DNA of 64,000 nucleotides from Emcibacteraceae bacterium (GCA_041396985.1 JAWKXO010000005.1:1-64000); one strand, 5' to 3'; numbered from the stretch's first letter, positions 26,920 through 37,343 are shown. Numbers and translations: made by a program. Notes: generated from the sequence alone by a model not told the origin.

Positions 26920-27962
26920 TGGCGCTTGATTTCAAACATCTGATCGCCCGCCTTGCCGATGGTGAAATATTAAGCCGCGGTGACGCCCGTGAAGCGTTTG
27001 ACTATATGATGAACGGGGATGCCACCGGGCCACAGATCGGCGCCTTTCTAATGGCGCTTCGGGTGCGCGGCGAAAAAATTGATGAAATTACCGGTGCCGT
27101 GGAAGCCATGCGCAGCAAGGCGCTGACCATTAAAGCGCCTGACGGTGCCGTTGATACCTGTGGCACGGGTGGTGATACGGCGGGAACCTATAATATTTCA
27201 ACGGCGGCGGCGATTGTGCTGGCGGCCTGCGGTGTTCCGGTGGCAAAGCACGGCAACCGTGCCGTATCCTCGAAATCGGGGAGCGCGGATGTGCTTGAAA
27301 CCCTTGGTATAAATATTGATGCCGACATGACCATAGTAAAACGCTGCCTGGATGAACTGGGGATCAGTTTTCTTATGGCGACCCGGCATCACAGTGCTGC
27401 CCGCCATGTGGGCCCTGCCCGTGCTTCACTTGGCACGCGGACGATATTTAACCTGATCGGGCCGCTTTCCAATCCGGCCGAAACCAGATATCAGGTGATC
27501 GGCGTCTTTGATAAAAAATGGACGCGGCCGATGGCCGAAGTGCTCGGCCGGCTGGGTAGTGAGCGGGTCTGGGTTGTCACCGGTTCTGACGGTCTTGATG
27601 AAATTACCATTACCGGCGAAACATATGTTGCCGAATATAAGGATGGCAAGGTTACTGAATTCACCATCAGCCCCGAAGATGCAGGGCTAAAACGAGCGAA
27701 AATGGCGGATATTGAGGGTGGTGATGCCGACTATAATGCTGCTGCTATCTGGGATCTGATGAATGGTAAGAAAAGTGCCTATAGGGATATTGTGCTTATC
27801 AATACGGCGGCAGCGCTGTTGGTCAGCGGTAAGGCAAAGGATCTGAAGGAAGGCGCTGAAATAGCGGCAAAGGCCATTGACAGCGGTAAGGCAAAAGAAA
27901 CACTGGAAAAGTGGATTGAGCTTTCCAATGAAGAACCGCCCGCCCCGGAAGAAGAAGAGTAA
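26919..27962 (+). CDS. trpD: Anthranilate phosphoribosyltransferase
   Basis: The 347-aa enzyme joins anthranilate to phosphoribosyl pyrophosphate, the second committed step to tryptophan. Motifs are clear: the glycine-rich CGTGGDTAGTYNIS, the KHGNRAVSSKSGSADVLE binding segment and GPARASLGTRTIFNLIGPLSNP. The C-terminal end is a short acidic tail (EEPPAPEEEE). It starts inside the trpG stop codon and is followed by trpC after 4 bases, so the three are one operon. Confidence 0.96.
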   Translation: MALDFKHLIARLADGEILSRGDAREAFDYMMNGDATGPQIGAFLMALRVRGEKIDEITGAVEAMRSKALTIKAPDGAVDTCGTGGDTAGTYNISTAAAIVLAACGVPVAKHGNRAVSSKSGSADVLETLGINIDADMTIVKRCLDELGISFLMATRHHSAARHVGPARASLGTRTIFNLIGPLSNPAETRYQVIGVFDKKWTRPMAEVLGRLGSERVWVVTGSDGLDEITITGETYVAEYKDGKVTEFTISPEDAGLKRAKMADIEGGDADYNAAAIWDLMNGKKSAYRDIVLINTAAALLVSGKAKDLKEGAEIAAKAIDSGKAKETLEKWIELSNEEPPAPEEEE

Positions 27963-27966
27963 TCAG

Positions 27967-28764
27967 ATGGCGGATATTTTAAGTAAAATTGCCGCAACGA
28001 CGCGTGAGCATGTTAAAAAATGCAAAAAACAAAGATCGCTTGCCGATCTTGAAACGGCGGCAAAGCAGGCCAGCCCTGTCCGTGGCTTTCGCGATCATCT
28101 GTTAAAGGCGGAAGCGGCGGGCAATTTCGGTCTAATCGCTGAAATAAAAAAGGCCAGTCCCAGTAAAGGCCTGATCCGGGAGGATTTTGACCCGCCTGCC
28201 CTGGCAAAAGCCTATACTGCCGGTGGCGCCAGTTGCTTAAGTGTGCTGACCGATCAGCCCTATTTTATGGGTTCGGACGAATATCTGGTGGCGGCGCGGG
28301 CCGAAACATCCCTTCCCGTGCTTCGCAAGGATTTTATGGTTGATCCTTACCAGATTGTTGAGGCACGCGCCCTGGGCGCTGATTGTATATTGCTTATTCT
28401 GGCGATGATTGATGATCATCTTGCTGCCGAACTGGAAGACGCTGCACGGCAGTATAATCTTGATGTATTGGTTGAAGTTCATGATGCTAATGAACTGGAA
28501 AGAGGGCATAAATTAAAATCTCAACTCCTTGGAATTAATAACCGGAACCTAAAAACATTTGAGGTATCGCTGGAAACGACCATTCAGCTCTCTAAGCTAT
28601 CCGATAAAAACCGTACCCTGGTCAGTGAAAGTGGACTTTTTACCCATGATGACCTTATAATGATCCGCGAAAAATGCGGCATAAACAGCTTTTTAATCGG
28701 TGAATCGCTGATGCGGCAGCAGGATGTGGAAAAAGCGACCCGAAAACTGCTTTTTAACGAATAA
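27967..28764 (+). CDS. trpC: Indole-3-glycerol phosphate synthase
   Basis: The start is put at the ATG at 27967 (MADILSKIAATTREHVKKCK), the family's usual beginning. The 265-aa TIM-barrel shows LIAEIKKASPSKGLI with the catalytic Lys, LRKDFMVDPYQIVEARALGAD, EVHDANELERG, LLGINNRNLKTF and LVSESGL. It closes the ring to indole-glycerol phosphate. It is not fused to TrpF. It stands 4 bases after trpD and 33 before moaC. Confidence 0.96.
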   Translation: MADILSKIAATTREHVKKCKKQRSLADLETAAKQASPVRGFRDHLLKAEAAGNFGLIAEIKKASPSKGLIREDFDPPALAKAYTAGGASCLSVLTDQPYFMGSDEYLVAARAETSLPVLRKDFMVDPYQIVEARALGADCILLILAMIDDHLAAELEDAARQYNLDVLVEVHDANELERGHKLKSQLLGINNRNLKTFEVSLETTIQLSKLSDKNRTLVSESGLFTHDDLIMIREKCGINSFLIGESLMRQQDVEKATRKLLFNE

Positions 28765-28797
28765 AGCACTCGGGGCTACTATGTTTAGGATAAAAAC

Positions 28798-29274
28798 ATG
28801 TCAGAACTAACCCATTTGGATAAACAGGGCCGGGCAAGCATGGTTGATGTTTCGGAAAAGGCGGAAACCAAGCGCATTGCCACCGCCAAAGGCCGGATTT
28901 ATATGGCTATGGAAACGCTGGCTCTTATTGAGGCCGGCGGCGTTAAAAAAGGCGATGTTTTTACCGTGGCCCGTCTTGCCGGGATTATGGCCGCCAAAAA
29001 AACCGCCGATCTTATCCCGTTATGCCACCCCCTGCCGATCCAGAATGTGAAAGTGGAACTTAGCGCCAATCAGGACGATTGCTGCGTGGATATTGAAGCA
29101 ACAGCAAGCCTTTATGGTCGCACCGGCATTGAAATGGAGGCGCTGGCCGCTGTTTCAGTTGCCGCTCTCGCTATTTATGACATGTGTAAGGCTGTTGATA
29201 AGGCAATGCGGATTTCGGATATCCGCCTTACCCATAAATCCGGCGGGAAATCCGGCACCTATGATGCGGATTAG
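28798..29274 (+). CDS. moaC: Cyclic pyranopterin monophosphate synthase
   Basis: The 158-aa protein has the MoaC signatures MVDVSEKAETKRIA, DLIPLCHPLPI and GRTGIEMEALAAVSVAALAIYDMCKA. It completes the first stage of molybdopterin synthesis, forming cPMP from the MoaA product. It lies between trpC and moeA in the arrangement common in alphaproteobacteria. The moeA gene begins 6 bases after it, so both molybdenum-cofactor genes are read together. Confidence 0.97.
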   Translation: MSELTHLDKQGRASMVDVSEKAETKRIATAKGRIYMAMETLALIEAGGVKKGDVFTVARLAGIMAAKKTADLIPLCHPLPIQNVKVELSANQDDCCVDIEATASLYGRTGIEMEALAAVSVAALAIYDMCKAVDKAMRISDIRLTHKSGGKSGTYDAD

Positions 29275-29280
29275 ATTATT

Positions 29281-30474
29281 ATGAGCCTTCTTCCCGTCCC
29301 TGATGCCCTGGCGATTATTTTAAATTCGGTTAAAACGCTGTCTGTGGAAAAAATCAACCTTTATGATGCTTTAGGGCGCGTGGTCGCCGAGGATATTTGC
29401 TCAAACATGACCCAGCCGCCCTTTGCGGCTTCGGCTATGGACGGCTATGCTATCAGGTTCGCTGATATTGCCGACCCGATAAAAGTCATTGGTGAATCAA
29501 AAGCGGGAGAAAGCTTTGTGGGCATGATTGGCCCCGGTGAAGCGGTCAGGATTTTTACCGGTGCCCCCATGGTGGACGGGGCCGATACCGTGGTCATTCA
29601 GGAAAATATCAGCCGTGACGGTGATATGATCACGGTCAATGAATGCAAGGCTCTGGGCGCAAATATCCGTGCCGCAGGTGGTGATTTTAAAACCGGAGAC
29701 TGCCTGATCAAGGCAAATACTTTAATTGGGGCGCGTCAGATTGCTTTGTTGGCGGCGGGTAATGTGGCTGAATTTAAAGTTTATAACAAACCGAAAGTGG
29801 CCATTCTTTCCACCGGGGACGAGCTTATGGAGGTCGGATCAGAAATCGGCCCCGATAAAATCGTCAATTCAAATGTCCCGATGCTTATGGCGCTGGTTGA
29901 GGAACATGGTGGTCTGCCCGTAAATCTTGGTACAGCAAAAGACACGATAGAGGATGTCAGGGCAAAAATTGATCAGGTTAAGGATTTTGACATGTTCGTC
30001 AGCATCGGTGGTGTCTCTGTCGGGGATTATGACCTGATCCAGGATGTATTAAAGGACGCTGGTTTACAGGTCGCCTTCTGGAAGGTGGCGATGCAACCGG
30101 GCAAGCCGCTCGTATATGGTGATTTCAACTCTATTCCCTATTTCGGTCTGCCGGGAAATCCTGCCAGCGCCTTTGTCTGCTTTACCAATTTTATGCTCCC
30201 TGCGCTGCAGAAAATGCAAGGTCGGCGGGCAGATGGCCATCAATTCAGTCATGCCCGGATCGAGCATGAATTGGCACCTGGTGGCAGCAGGCAAAATTAT
30301 ATGCGCGCAAATTATCATGAAAATGAACGTGGTGAAAAATGGGTCAGCATTTACAAAAATCAGGGCAGCGCTAATCTTTATCCCTTGGCCCATTCAAATT
30401 GTCTGCTCGTCCGCGAAATTGATGCACCCGCAGCGGAAATTGGTGATCTGGTCAAAATTCTGCTGCTGGAATGA
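29281..30474 (+). CDS. moeA: Molybdopterin molybdenumtransferase
   Basis: The 397-aa enzyme inserts molybdate into adenylylated molybdopterin. The family landmarks are visible: FAASAMDGYAIRF, the GEAVRIFTGAPM segment, ILSTGDEL, SIGGVSVGDYDLI and YFGLPGNPASAFVCF. The length is typical. It directly follows moaC. A 140-base gap with the lexA control region separates it from lexA. Confidence 0.96.
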   Translation: MSLLPVPDALAIILNSVKTLSVEKINLYDALGRVVAEDICSNMTQPPFAASAMDGYAIRFADIADPIKVIGESKAGESFVGMIGPGEAVRIFTGAPMVDGADTVVIQENISRDGDMITVNECKALGANIRAAGGDFKTGDCLIKANTLIGARQIALLAAGNVAEFKVYNKPKVAILSTGDELMEVGSEIGPDKIVNSNVPMLMALVEEHGGLPVNLGTAKDTIEDVRAKIDQVKDFDMFVSIGGVSVGDYDLIQDVLKDAGLQVAFWKVAMQPGKPLVYGDFNSIPYFGLPGNPASAFVCFTNFMLPALQKMQGRRADGHQFSHARIEHELAPGGSRQNYMRANYHENERGEKWVSIYKNQGSANLYPLAHSNCLLVREIDAPAAEIGDLVKILLLE

Positions 30475-30500
30475 TATTTTATAAATGTTCTTATTTCGCC

Positions 30501-30534
30501 TTGACATGAGAATAAAAATAGAACATAAAAGAAC
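30501..30534 (+). promoter_or_regulatory. Candidate lexA promoter with LexA half-sites
   Basis: TTGACA at 30501-30506 is a consensus -35; a 17-base spacer leads to CATAAA as a weak -10. GAAT (30510-30513), GAAC (30521-30524) and GAAC (30531-30534) form half-sites of the GAAC direct-repeat type. The first pair has the standard 7-base gap but one mismatch; the second pair is perfect but has a 6-base gap. They overlap the -10 region, as expected for autorepression. Leader to the lexA ATG is about 80 bases. Confidence 0.6.
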
Positions 30535-30614
30535 ATATATAGCTTAATTTACGAATTAAAATTGAATTCGGGAATTGAAATTTGGGTTAAGTAAGGGGAC
30601 TGGGAGAAAACTTT

Positions 30615-31277
30615 ATGCTGACCAAAAAACAACATACTTTGCTGATGCTTATTAACGACCGACTGAAAGAAGACGGTGTTGCCCCCTCTTTCGAGGAAAT
30701 GAAAATTGCGCTTGATCTTAAATCAAAGTCCGGCATTCACAGGCTGATTAATGCGCTGGAGGAACGGGGATTCATCCGCCGCCTTCCCAACCGGGCCCGC
30801 GCGCTTGAGGTAATAAAGCTTCCTGAGGACGAGGAAACAGCCCCTAATAATATTTTCAAACCCGATTTCAGCGGCAAATCCCATGACACTGATCCGCAGA
30901 CAGTTGAAATCCCCCTTCATGGTAAAATTGCCGCCGGTACACCGATTGAGGCGCTTGAGCAATATGAAAATATTGCGGTTCCAGCCGGGTTACTCGGTAG
31001 CGGTAGTTATTATGCCCTTGATGTTGACGGTGACAGTATGGTCGAGGCCGGTATCCTTGACGGGGACCGGGTGCTGATTGAGCGCTGTGACAATGCGTAT
31101 AACGGACAGATTGTTGTGGCTTTGGTTGATGAAGAGGAAGCGACCCTTAAAACATTAAGAAAACGGGGCCCCGATATTGCGCTGGAGCCATCAAACCGCG
31201 ACTATGAAACCCAGGTTTATCCGGCCAATCGTGTTCGTATTCAGGGCCTTCTTGTCGGACTGATCAGGCAGTATTGA
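30615..31277 (+). CDS. lexA: LexA, SOS repressor and self-cleaving protease
   Basis: The 220-aa protein has an N-terminal winged helix (residues 1-68, TLLMLINDRLKEDGVAPSFE and SGIHRLINALEERGFIRRLP). It also has an S24 protease domain with the Ala107-Gly108 cleavage site (KIAAGTP), Ser141 in GDSM and Lys179 in ATLK. It represses DNA-damage genes, including umuDC in this window, until RecA filaments trigger self-cleavage. The linker is a little longer than in Escherichia coli, usual for alphaproteobacteria. Its last 14 bases overlap the end of the convergent histidine kinase gene. Confidence 0.97.
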   Translation: MLTKKQHTLLMLINDRLKEDGVAPSFEEMKIALDLKSKSGIHRLINALEERGFIRRLPNRARALEVIKLPEDEETAPNNIFKPDFSGKSHDTDPQTVEIPLHGKIAAGTPIEALEQYENIAVPAGLLGSGSYYALDVDGDSMVEAGILDGDRVLIERCDNAYNGQIVVALVDEEEATLKTLRKRGPDIALEPSNRDYETQVYPANRVRIQGLLVGLIRQY

Positions 31278-32394
31278 GGCCCCTGATCAGGACGGACCGT
31301 TCCGGCGGGAAATGAAGGGTGGCACTGGTCCCTGCCCCAATTTCACTTTTAATGTCCAGGGTGCCCTGAAACAATTTTATAAAAGCATCAACCAACGGCA
31401 GACCAAGCCCGGTCCCGGCAATATCGGAATTTTTGACCTGCGACGCGCGTCTGAACGGTATCATGGCCGTTCTTAAGTCATCCGGCGTCATACCGATGCC
31501 GTTATCGACAATTGAAATATCAATACCGCCGCTGTTCCTAAGGCTTAAAATGACCTTAACATCATTATCCTCGGGCGAATATTTAATGGCGTTTGAAAGA
31601 AGATTGGCAATCATCTGCCGCATGATCCGCTCATCACCTTTCATGGTGATGATCTGTGGCGGCATTTTTTCGTAAATTCTAATGTTCCTATCCCTGGCAA
31701 GCCCACTCATTGATTGAACGCAGGTTTCGATAACATATTTTACGTCAATTTCACTTTCGGTAAAATCCTGCTCCCCGGCTTCAATTTTTGATAAATCAAG
31801 AAGATCATTGATAATGGCTAGCAGATGTATGCCGCTCGAATTGATTAATTTTGCATATTCAATGAAATTGTCATCCACCATTTCAGGCTTTATGCCGCTT
31901 TCGCCGCAAAGAATACTGGAAAAGCCGATAATGGCATTAAGGGGCGTTCTAAGCTCATGGCTCATATTTTGCAGGAAGATGCTTTTGTGGGAACTTGCTT
32001 CCTCAGCCTTTTCACGGGCTTCGTGGAGCTTTTGTTCTGATTTCTTTAATTCTGTAATGTCCGTTGAAATGCCGACGATGGCTTTTTTACCGCTTCGTTC
32101 ATCTCTGACAACAAATTTATTGCTTTGAAAATAAAGATCATCATTCACTTTTTCTTCACCGCTATGGTGATGACCGTTCAAAACCCTGCGATCAAGTTCC
32201 ATGACCCGATTGGCGAGTTCTTCAGGAAAAATTTCCAGATCAGTTCGCCCGATAAAATCCTGAACCGTGCGTCCAACAGACTTCGCCCCCTGCTCATTAA
32301 TCATCAGATACCTGCCCTGCTCATCTTTCACATAGATGGCATTGGGCGTCGCTTCAATGATTGCTTGTAGAAAATTAGTACTGATAGTAAGCAA
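31264..32394 (-). CDS. Soluble PAS-domain sensor histidine kinase
   Basis: The 376-aa protein has no membrane segment. A PAS domain at residues 5-115 (AIIEATPNAIYVKDEQGRYL through IVGISTDITELKKSEQ) is followed by a short coiled coil, then the dimerisation helix with phospho-acceptor His146 in MSHELRTPLNAIIGFS. The ATPase part follows, with LLSNAIKYSPEDN (N box), DNGIGM (G1) and GTGLGLPL (G2). It should autophosphorylate in response to a cytoplasmic signal sensed by PAS. No response regulator lies next to it, so it is an orphan kinase. It overlaps the lexA end. Confidence 0.9.
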   Translation of the reverse strand: MLTISTNFLQAIIEATPNAIYVKDEQGRYLMINEQGAKSVGRTVQDFIGRTDLEIFPEELANRVMELDRRVLNGHHHSGEEKVNDDLYFQSNKFVVRDERSGKKAIVGISTDITELKKSEQKLHEAREKAEEASSHKSIFLQNMSHELRTPLNAIIGFSSILCGESGIKPEMVDDNFIEYAKLINSSGIHLLAIINDLLDLSKIEAGEQDFTESEIDVKYVIETCVQSMSGLARDRNIRIYEKMPPQIITMKGDERIMRQMIANLLSNAIKYSPEDNDVKVILSLRNSGGIDISIVDNGIGMTPDDLRTAMIPFRRASQVKNSDIAGTGLGLPLVDAFIKLFQGTLDIKSEIGAGTSATLHFPPERSVLIRGLNTA

Positions 32395-32564
32395 TATTAA
32401 GTCCCCGGGAATAGTTTAAAGCACTGACATACTATTGACGGAGATTAGCGTCTTTAGTTTAAAAAAATGTTAAATAAACAACAAATTAAATATATATCTT
32501 GGGACTTACAATTTGCACATGGCTGCGATAAACTAGGTATGTTTATAAATTTGGATATTTTCTA

Positions 32565-33293
32565 ATGGAATGGCGGGATCACGGGATCATTTTAAGCAGT
32601 CGGAAATATGGTGAATATGATGCCATTATTGATATTTTGACACGTGACCGCGGGCGCCATGCCGGTATTGTCAAAGGTGGTTTTGGTCGCCGACAACGAG
32701 GGACAGTCCAGCCGGGAAATGAAGTAACAGTGACCTGGCGCGGGCGACTTGAAACGCATCTGGGTACCTATTCAGTTGAGCTTGCAAAGGCGCGGGCGGC
32801 AAATTTTCTGTATAGTCCGGCAAAATTGGCGGCACTAAACAGCTGTTGCAGTCTTTTATGCGTGACAATTGCTGAAAACGAAGAGCATGCATCGTTGCTT
32901 GACGGGCTGCTTGCCTTTCTTGATGCATTGGAAGTTGCGGAAAATGACCTGGCGGATTGGGCGCCGCTTCTGGTCCGCTGGGAAATCGGCCTGCTGACAG
33001 AACTGGGGTTTGGCCTTAACCTCGATAGTTGTGCGGCCAGCGGCAGAACAGATGATCTTATTTATGTATCCCCCAAATCGGGCCGGGCCGTCAGCCGTGA
33101 GGCGGGCGCCCCTTATCATGATAAAATGCTGATCCTGCCGCCTTTTTTAAAGGGAAAATCAGAAAATATTACGGTCACAGATTTAAATCATGGGTTGGCA
33201 CTTACAGAATTTTTTATGGAACGTCATATGCTTGGCCCCTATGCCAAAAAAATTCCCCAGGCCCGCCGCATGCTTCGGGATTATATTGTTTAG
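32565..33293 (+). CDS. recO: DNA repair protein RecO
   Basis: The 242-aa protein begins with the RecO OB-fold (WRDHGIILSSRKYGEYDAII, then RHAGIVKGGFGRRQRGTVQPG). It continues with the helical domain (LAALNSCCSLLCVTIAENEE, WEIGLLTELGFGLNLDSCAA). The C-terminal part keeps a Cys but not the full four-Cys zinc finger of some homologues. It helps load RecA on SSB-coated single strands in gap repair. It precedes the U32 and parC genes on the same strand, an order I recall from other alphaproteobacteria. Confidence 0.93.
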   Translation: MEWRDHGIILSSRKYGEYDAIIDILTRDRGRHAGIVKGGFGRRQRGTVQPGNEVTVTWRGRLETHLGTYSVELAKARAANFLYSPAKLAALNSCCSLLCVTIAENEEHASLLDGLLAFLDALEVAENDLADWAPLLVRWEIGLLTELGFGLNLDSCAASGRTDDLIYVSPKSGRAVSREAGAPYHDKMLILPPFLKGKSENITVTDLNHGLALTEFFMERHMLGPYAKKIPQARRMLRDYIV

Positions 33294-33349
33294 ACATTTA
33301 ATTTAAATTCCAGTATATAGACGCGTGATAAAGAAATTCAGGTGATATT

Positions 33350-35028
33350 ATGGGTATTAGACCAGCAAATTCAATTAGGCCGGAACGTTCAGAACTATTG
33401 ATGCCGGCCGGAAATCTGCAAAAACTTAAAATGGCCGTGCTTTATGGCGCGGATGCCGTCTATCTTGGCACGCCGGATATGAGCCTTCGAACCAAATCCG
33501 ACTTTTCACTTGAAGATGTGGTGGAAGGCATCGAATTTGCCCATAAACACGGCGTGCGTGTCTATCTGACCCTTAATCTGTTTTCCCATAACAAGGATGT
33601 CCCGAAACTTGAACAATATGTAAAAACCGTGCGGAAAGTAAAACCGGACGGCGTGATTATTGCCGACCCGGGCGTTTTTCAGTATGTCAAGGAAATGGCC
33701 CCTGATCTTGAGCTGCATATATCAACGCAGGCCAATATCTGTTCCTGGCTCAGTGTCAAATTCTGGGAAGAGCAAGGCGCGAAGCTTTGTGTGCTGGCGC
33801 GAGAGGTTTCATTCGCCGAGCTGACCGAAATCAGGGAAAAATGCCCGGATATCAAGCTTGAAGCCTTTGTCCATGGGGCCATGTGCATGACCTATTCCGG
33901 GCGTTGTATGCTTTCAAACTTTATGTCGGGAACGCGGTGCCAACCAGGGCAACTGTTCAAACAGCTGTCGCTGGAACTATAAGGTTCATATGCGCCTGAA
34001 AGACGGCACCATTCAGGATCTTGAACTGAATGAACATACCATTGATATGTTTGAATTCCTGCTTGAGGAAGGTGCTCCGTGAAGGCGAGCTTATGCCGAT
34101 TGAGGAAGATGAGCGTGGCTCTTATATCCTGAATTCAAAAGATCTGTGCCTGATGCCGAAGCTCGACCAGTATTTAAAACTCGGTGTCGACAGCCTTAAA
34201 GTCGAGGGCCGCAATAAAAGCCAGTATTATGTAGCGCTGGTTGCCCGTGCTTACCGTATGGCGATTGATGATTATTATGCCGATCCTGAAAACTGGGACC
34301 CGAAAAAATATATGGAAGAACTCGATACCGTCCAGGGGCGTGGCCATACCCTCGCCTTCCATGAAGGGCGGCTGACCAATCACGCCCATAATTATGAAAA
34401 TACATCAACCATGGCGGAATGGGAATTTGCCGGGTTTATTTCCGGGGTTGAAGATGATGCCTTTTTGTTTGAACCCAAAAACCGCATAGAAGCGGGTGAT
34501 GTGCTTGAATTTATTTCGCCCTATAGCCGGGAAACCATGTTTTTGCGGATTTACGAATTTTATGATGTTAATAAGGGCCAGACAGTCGAGGTTGTCAATG
34601 CCGGGCAAAAACCGCTGATCCGCATTCCATTTTCATGGTTTGATCAGGAAAGTGAAGAGCTTATCCGTCAGTTTCCTGAACTTTCCGTGGTCAGGAAGGA
34701 ACGCCCCCTTACCCAGGAACAATGGGACCGCCTTAAATTCGATAAGGAAGGCAGCAAAATTGAACAGGGGTTTGGTTCAGAAAAGCGTTATTTTGAACTG
34801 CGTGACCGACTTGTCGCCAGTACCGAAGATGCCAGAAAAGACCGCAAATTCAAAACCCCGCGCATCGGGGTTGAGGGATGTTGTGGCCGTGGTTGCAATG
34901 GCTGCCTGATTTTCTGGAATGATCCGGCTTACGCAAAAGCAAGAGAACTGATGAAATCAAAAAAGCAGGGCGAAATGCTGGCAAAAAATTCACGTGGCAA
35001 AGCGGAAAGCGTTGCTGTTGCAGAATAA
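33350..35028 (+). pseudogene. U32 peptidase-family protein (YegQ/TrhP-like), interrupted by two frameshifts
   Basis: Three frames must be joined to give about 558 aa. The first part runs from MGIRPANSIRPERSELLMPAG to SGRCMLSNFMSG. An extra A near 33931-33932 breaks it; the next frame reads RGANQGNCSNSCRWNYKVHM and on to FEFLLEE. An extra G near 34071-34072 breaks it again; the last frame continues LREGELMPIEEDERGSYILN to a Cys-rich end GCCGRGCNGCLIFW. The U32 Cys cluster is intact across the joins. Family members act in tRNA or rRNA hydroxylation. Both lesions are single bases in short homopolymers and the rest is clean, so sequencing error is as likely as real inactivation. Confidence 0.8.
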
Positions 35029-35085
35029 TGATTTTTCATCATTTTTTGGCTTTAATCATGCGCGCATATTGTTATAGTAGCCGTT

Positions 35086-37324
35086 ATGAATACGAAAATT
35101 TCTGAAGATATAATTTTAGACGCACCCCTTGGTGATACCCTGGGGGATCGTTATCTGTCCTATGCCTTATCCACCATTATGTCACGGTCCCTTCCCGATG
35201 TGCGGGACGGACTTAAGCCAGTTCGACGCCTTCTTTATGCCATGCGGCAATTAAAGCTGAATCCCGATACCGGATTTAAAAAATGTGCCCGAGTGGTTGG
35301 TGATGTGATCGGTAAATACCATCCCCATGGTGATCAGTCGGTTTATGATGCCATGGTGCGTTTAAGTCAGGAATTTGCCGTGCGTTACCCGCTTGTGGAC
35401 GGACGAAGCAATTTCGGCAATATCGATGGTGATAATGCCGCTGCCATGTGATATACCGAAGCGCGCATGACCGAAGTGGCCATGGCCCTGATGGAGGACC
35501 TTGACAAAGACACGGTTGATTTTAGGGAAACCTATGACGGCGAGGAAAAAGAACCGGTCGTTATGCCGGCCAATTTTTCCTAACCTTCTGGCAAATGGGG
35601 CCATGGGGATTGCAGTTGGTATGGCCACCAGTATTCCTCCTCATAATGTGGATGAAATCTGTTCCGCTCTTCTTCATCTGATTAAAACACCCAATGCCGG
35701 TTTTGCCAAGCTTTGCGAATTTATTCAGGGACCGGATTTTCCGACCGGCGGCACCATTGTTGAACCGCATGAAAATATCGTTGAAGCCTACAGCACCGGA
35801 CGGGGCAGTTTCCGTATCCGTGCCAATTGGCATGTGGAAGATGCCGGTCGCGGCATGTATCAGATTATCATTACGGAAATTCCCTATCAGGTTCAGAAAT
35901 CACGGCTGATCGAAAAAATTGCCGATCTTATTTATCAGAAAAAATTGCCGATCCTTGGCGATGTACTTGATGAAAGCTCGGAAGATATCCGCATCGTGAT
36001 TGAACCGAAAAGCAGGACGGTTGATCCGGAACTGCTGATGGAAAGTCTATTTAAACTGACCGAGCTTGAAAGCCGCTTTTCGCTCAATATGAATGTTCTT
36101 GAAGGCGGAAGGCTGCCACGGGTGATGAACCTTCGAGAGGTATTGCAGGCTTTCCTTGATCATCGTCAGGATGTGCTGATCCGTCGGTCAAAATTTAGGC
36201 TGGAAAAAATTGATCATCGTCTGGAAGTTCTGGGCGGTTATCTGATCGCCTTCCTCAATCTTGATGAAGTGATCCGCATCATCCGTGAAGAGGATGAGGT
36301 CAAACAATGCCTGATGGACACCTTTAAGCTGACGGATATACAGGCGGAAGCTATTCTGAATATGCGCCTGCGATCCCTGCGTAAGCTAGAGGAAATGGAA
36401 CTTCGCACCGAACATAAGGCACTTGAGGAAGAAAAAGCTCATCTGCTTGCGCTTCTGGACAGTGAGGAGATGAGATGGCAGGAAATTGCCACTGATATCC
36501 GTTCCATCCGGGAACGGTTCGGCAAAAAAACCGATCTGGGCGCGCGCCGCACCGAATTTTCCGATGCGCCGGAGGCGGCAATTATTCCGCTCGAAGCGAT
36601 GATTGAAAAAGAACCGGTTACGGTACTCTGTTCCCGTATGGGCTGGATCCGGGCGATGAAGGGTCATGTTGATCTGGATGATGACAAAATAAAATATAAG
36701 GAAGGCGACGAAGGAAAATTCGCTTTCCACTGCCAGACCACTGATAAAGTATTGCTTTTCGCATCGAATGGGCGTTTTTATACTTTGGGCGCGGATAAAC
36801 TACCCGGCGGTCGTGGTCACGGCGAGCCGGTCCGGCTGATGATTGATCTGGAAAATGATGAAAAGATAGTCTCCCTCACCGTTTATAAACCGGATAGTAA
36901 GCTGATCATCGCGTCCGAAGCCGGGCGTGGCTTCATGGCGGAAGCCGATAAAGTAATGGCCAGCACCAGAAATGGAAAGCAGGTCATGAATGTTGAGGAT
37001 GGCAAGAATAAAGCCGCCCTCGCCCGCGTGATTGAACCGGGTCATGACCATGTTGCCATTGTCGGGCAAAACCGTAAGCTGTTGATTTTCCCGATTGACC
37101 AGATGCCGGAAATGACAAAGGGCCGCGGGGCGATTTTGCAGAAATATAAGGGTGGCAGCCTTGGTGATGTGATTTCATTTAATATTGCCGAGGGGCTTAG
37201 CTGGGAAATGCGCGGCGGAAAAATCCGCACCGAAACCGACCTTACCCCCTGGATTGGCAAGCGCGGTCAGGTTGGCCGGATGCCACCACACGGGTTCCCG
37301 TCCAATAACAAATTTTCGCGGTAA
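35086..37324 (+). pseudogene. parC: DNA topoisomerase IV subunit A, with one stop codon and one frameshift
   Basis: Repaired, the protein is about 745 aa and clearly ParC: LSYALSTIMSRSLPDVRDGL, KYHPHGDQSVYDAMVRLSQ, SNFGNIDGDNAAAM, then the beta-pinwheel C-terminal domain. Codon 122 is TGA where the family has Arg, immediately before the catalytic Tyr (codon 123, YTEARMTE). An extra T in the run at 35574-35578 shifts the frame after VVMPANF; the continuation PNLLANGAMGIAVGMAT lies in another frame. ParC separates replicated chromosomes and is normally essential. A gene truly broken at this point would be dead, so consensus error is the likelier explanation. Confidence 0.88.
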
Positions 37325-37343
37325 GGATTTAAAGGGGGTATAA

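Noticed and set aside
33925..34075. Programmed frameshifting in the U32 gene
   Set aside because: There are two separate shifts, neither has a slippery heptamer with a following structure, and similar lesions occur in other genes in the window.
35449..35451. The parC TGA as a selenocysteine or recoded codon
   Set aside because: The family has Arg here, no selenocysteine-type structure is evident, and a frameshift follows nearby, so recoding would not rescue the gene.
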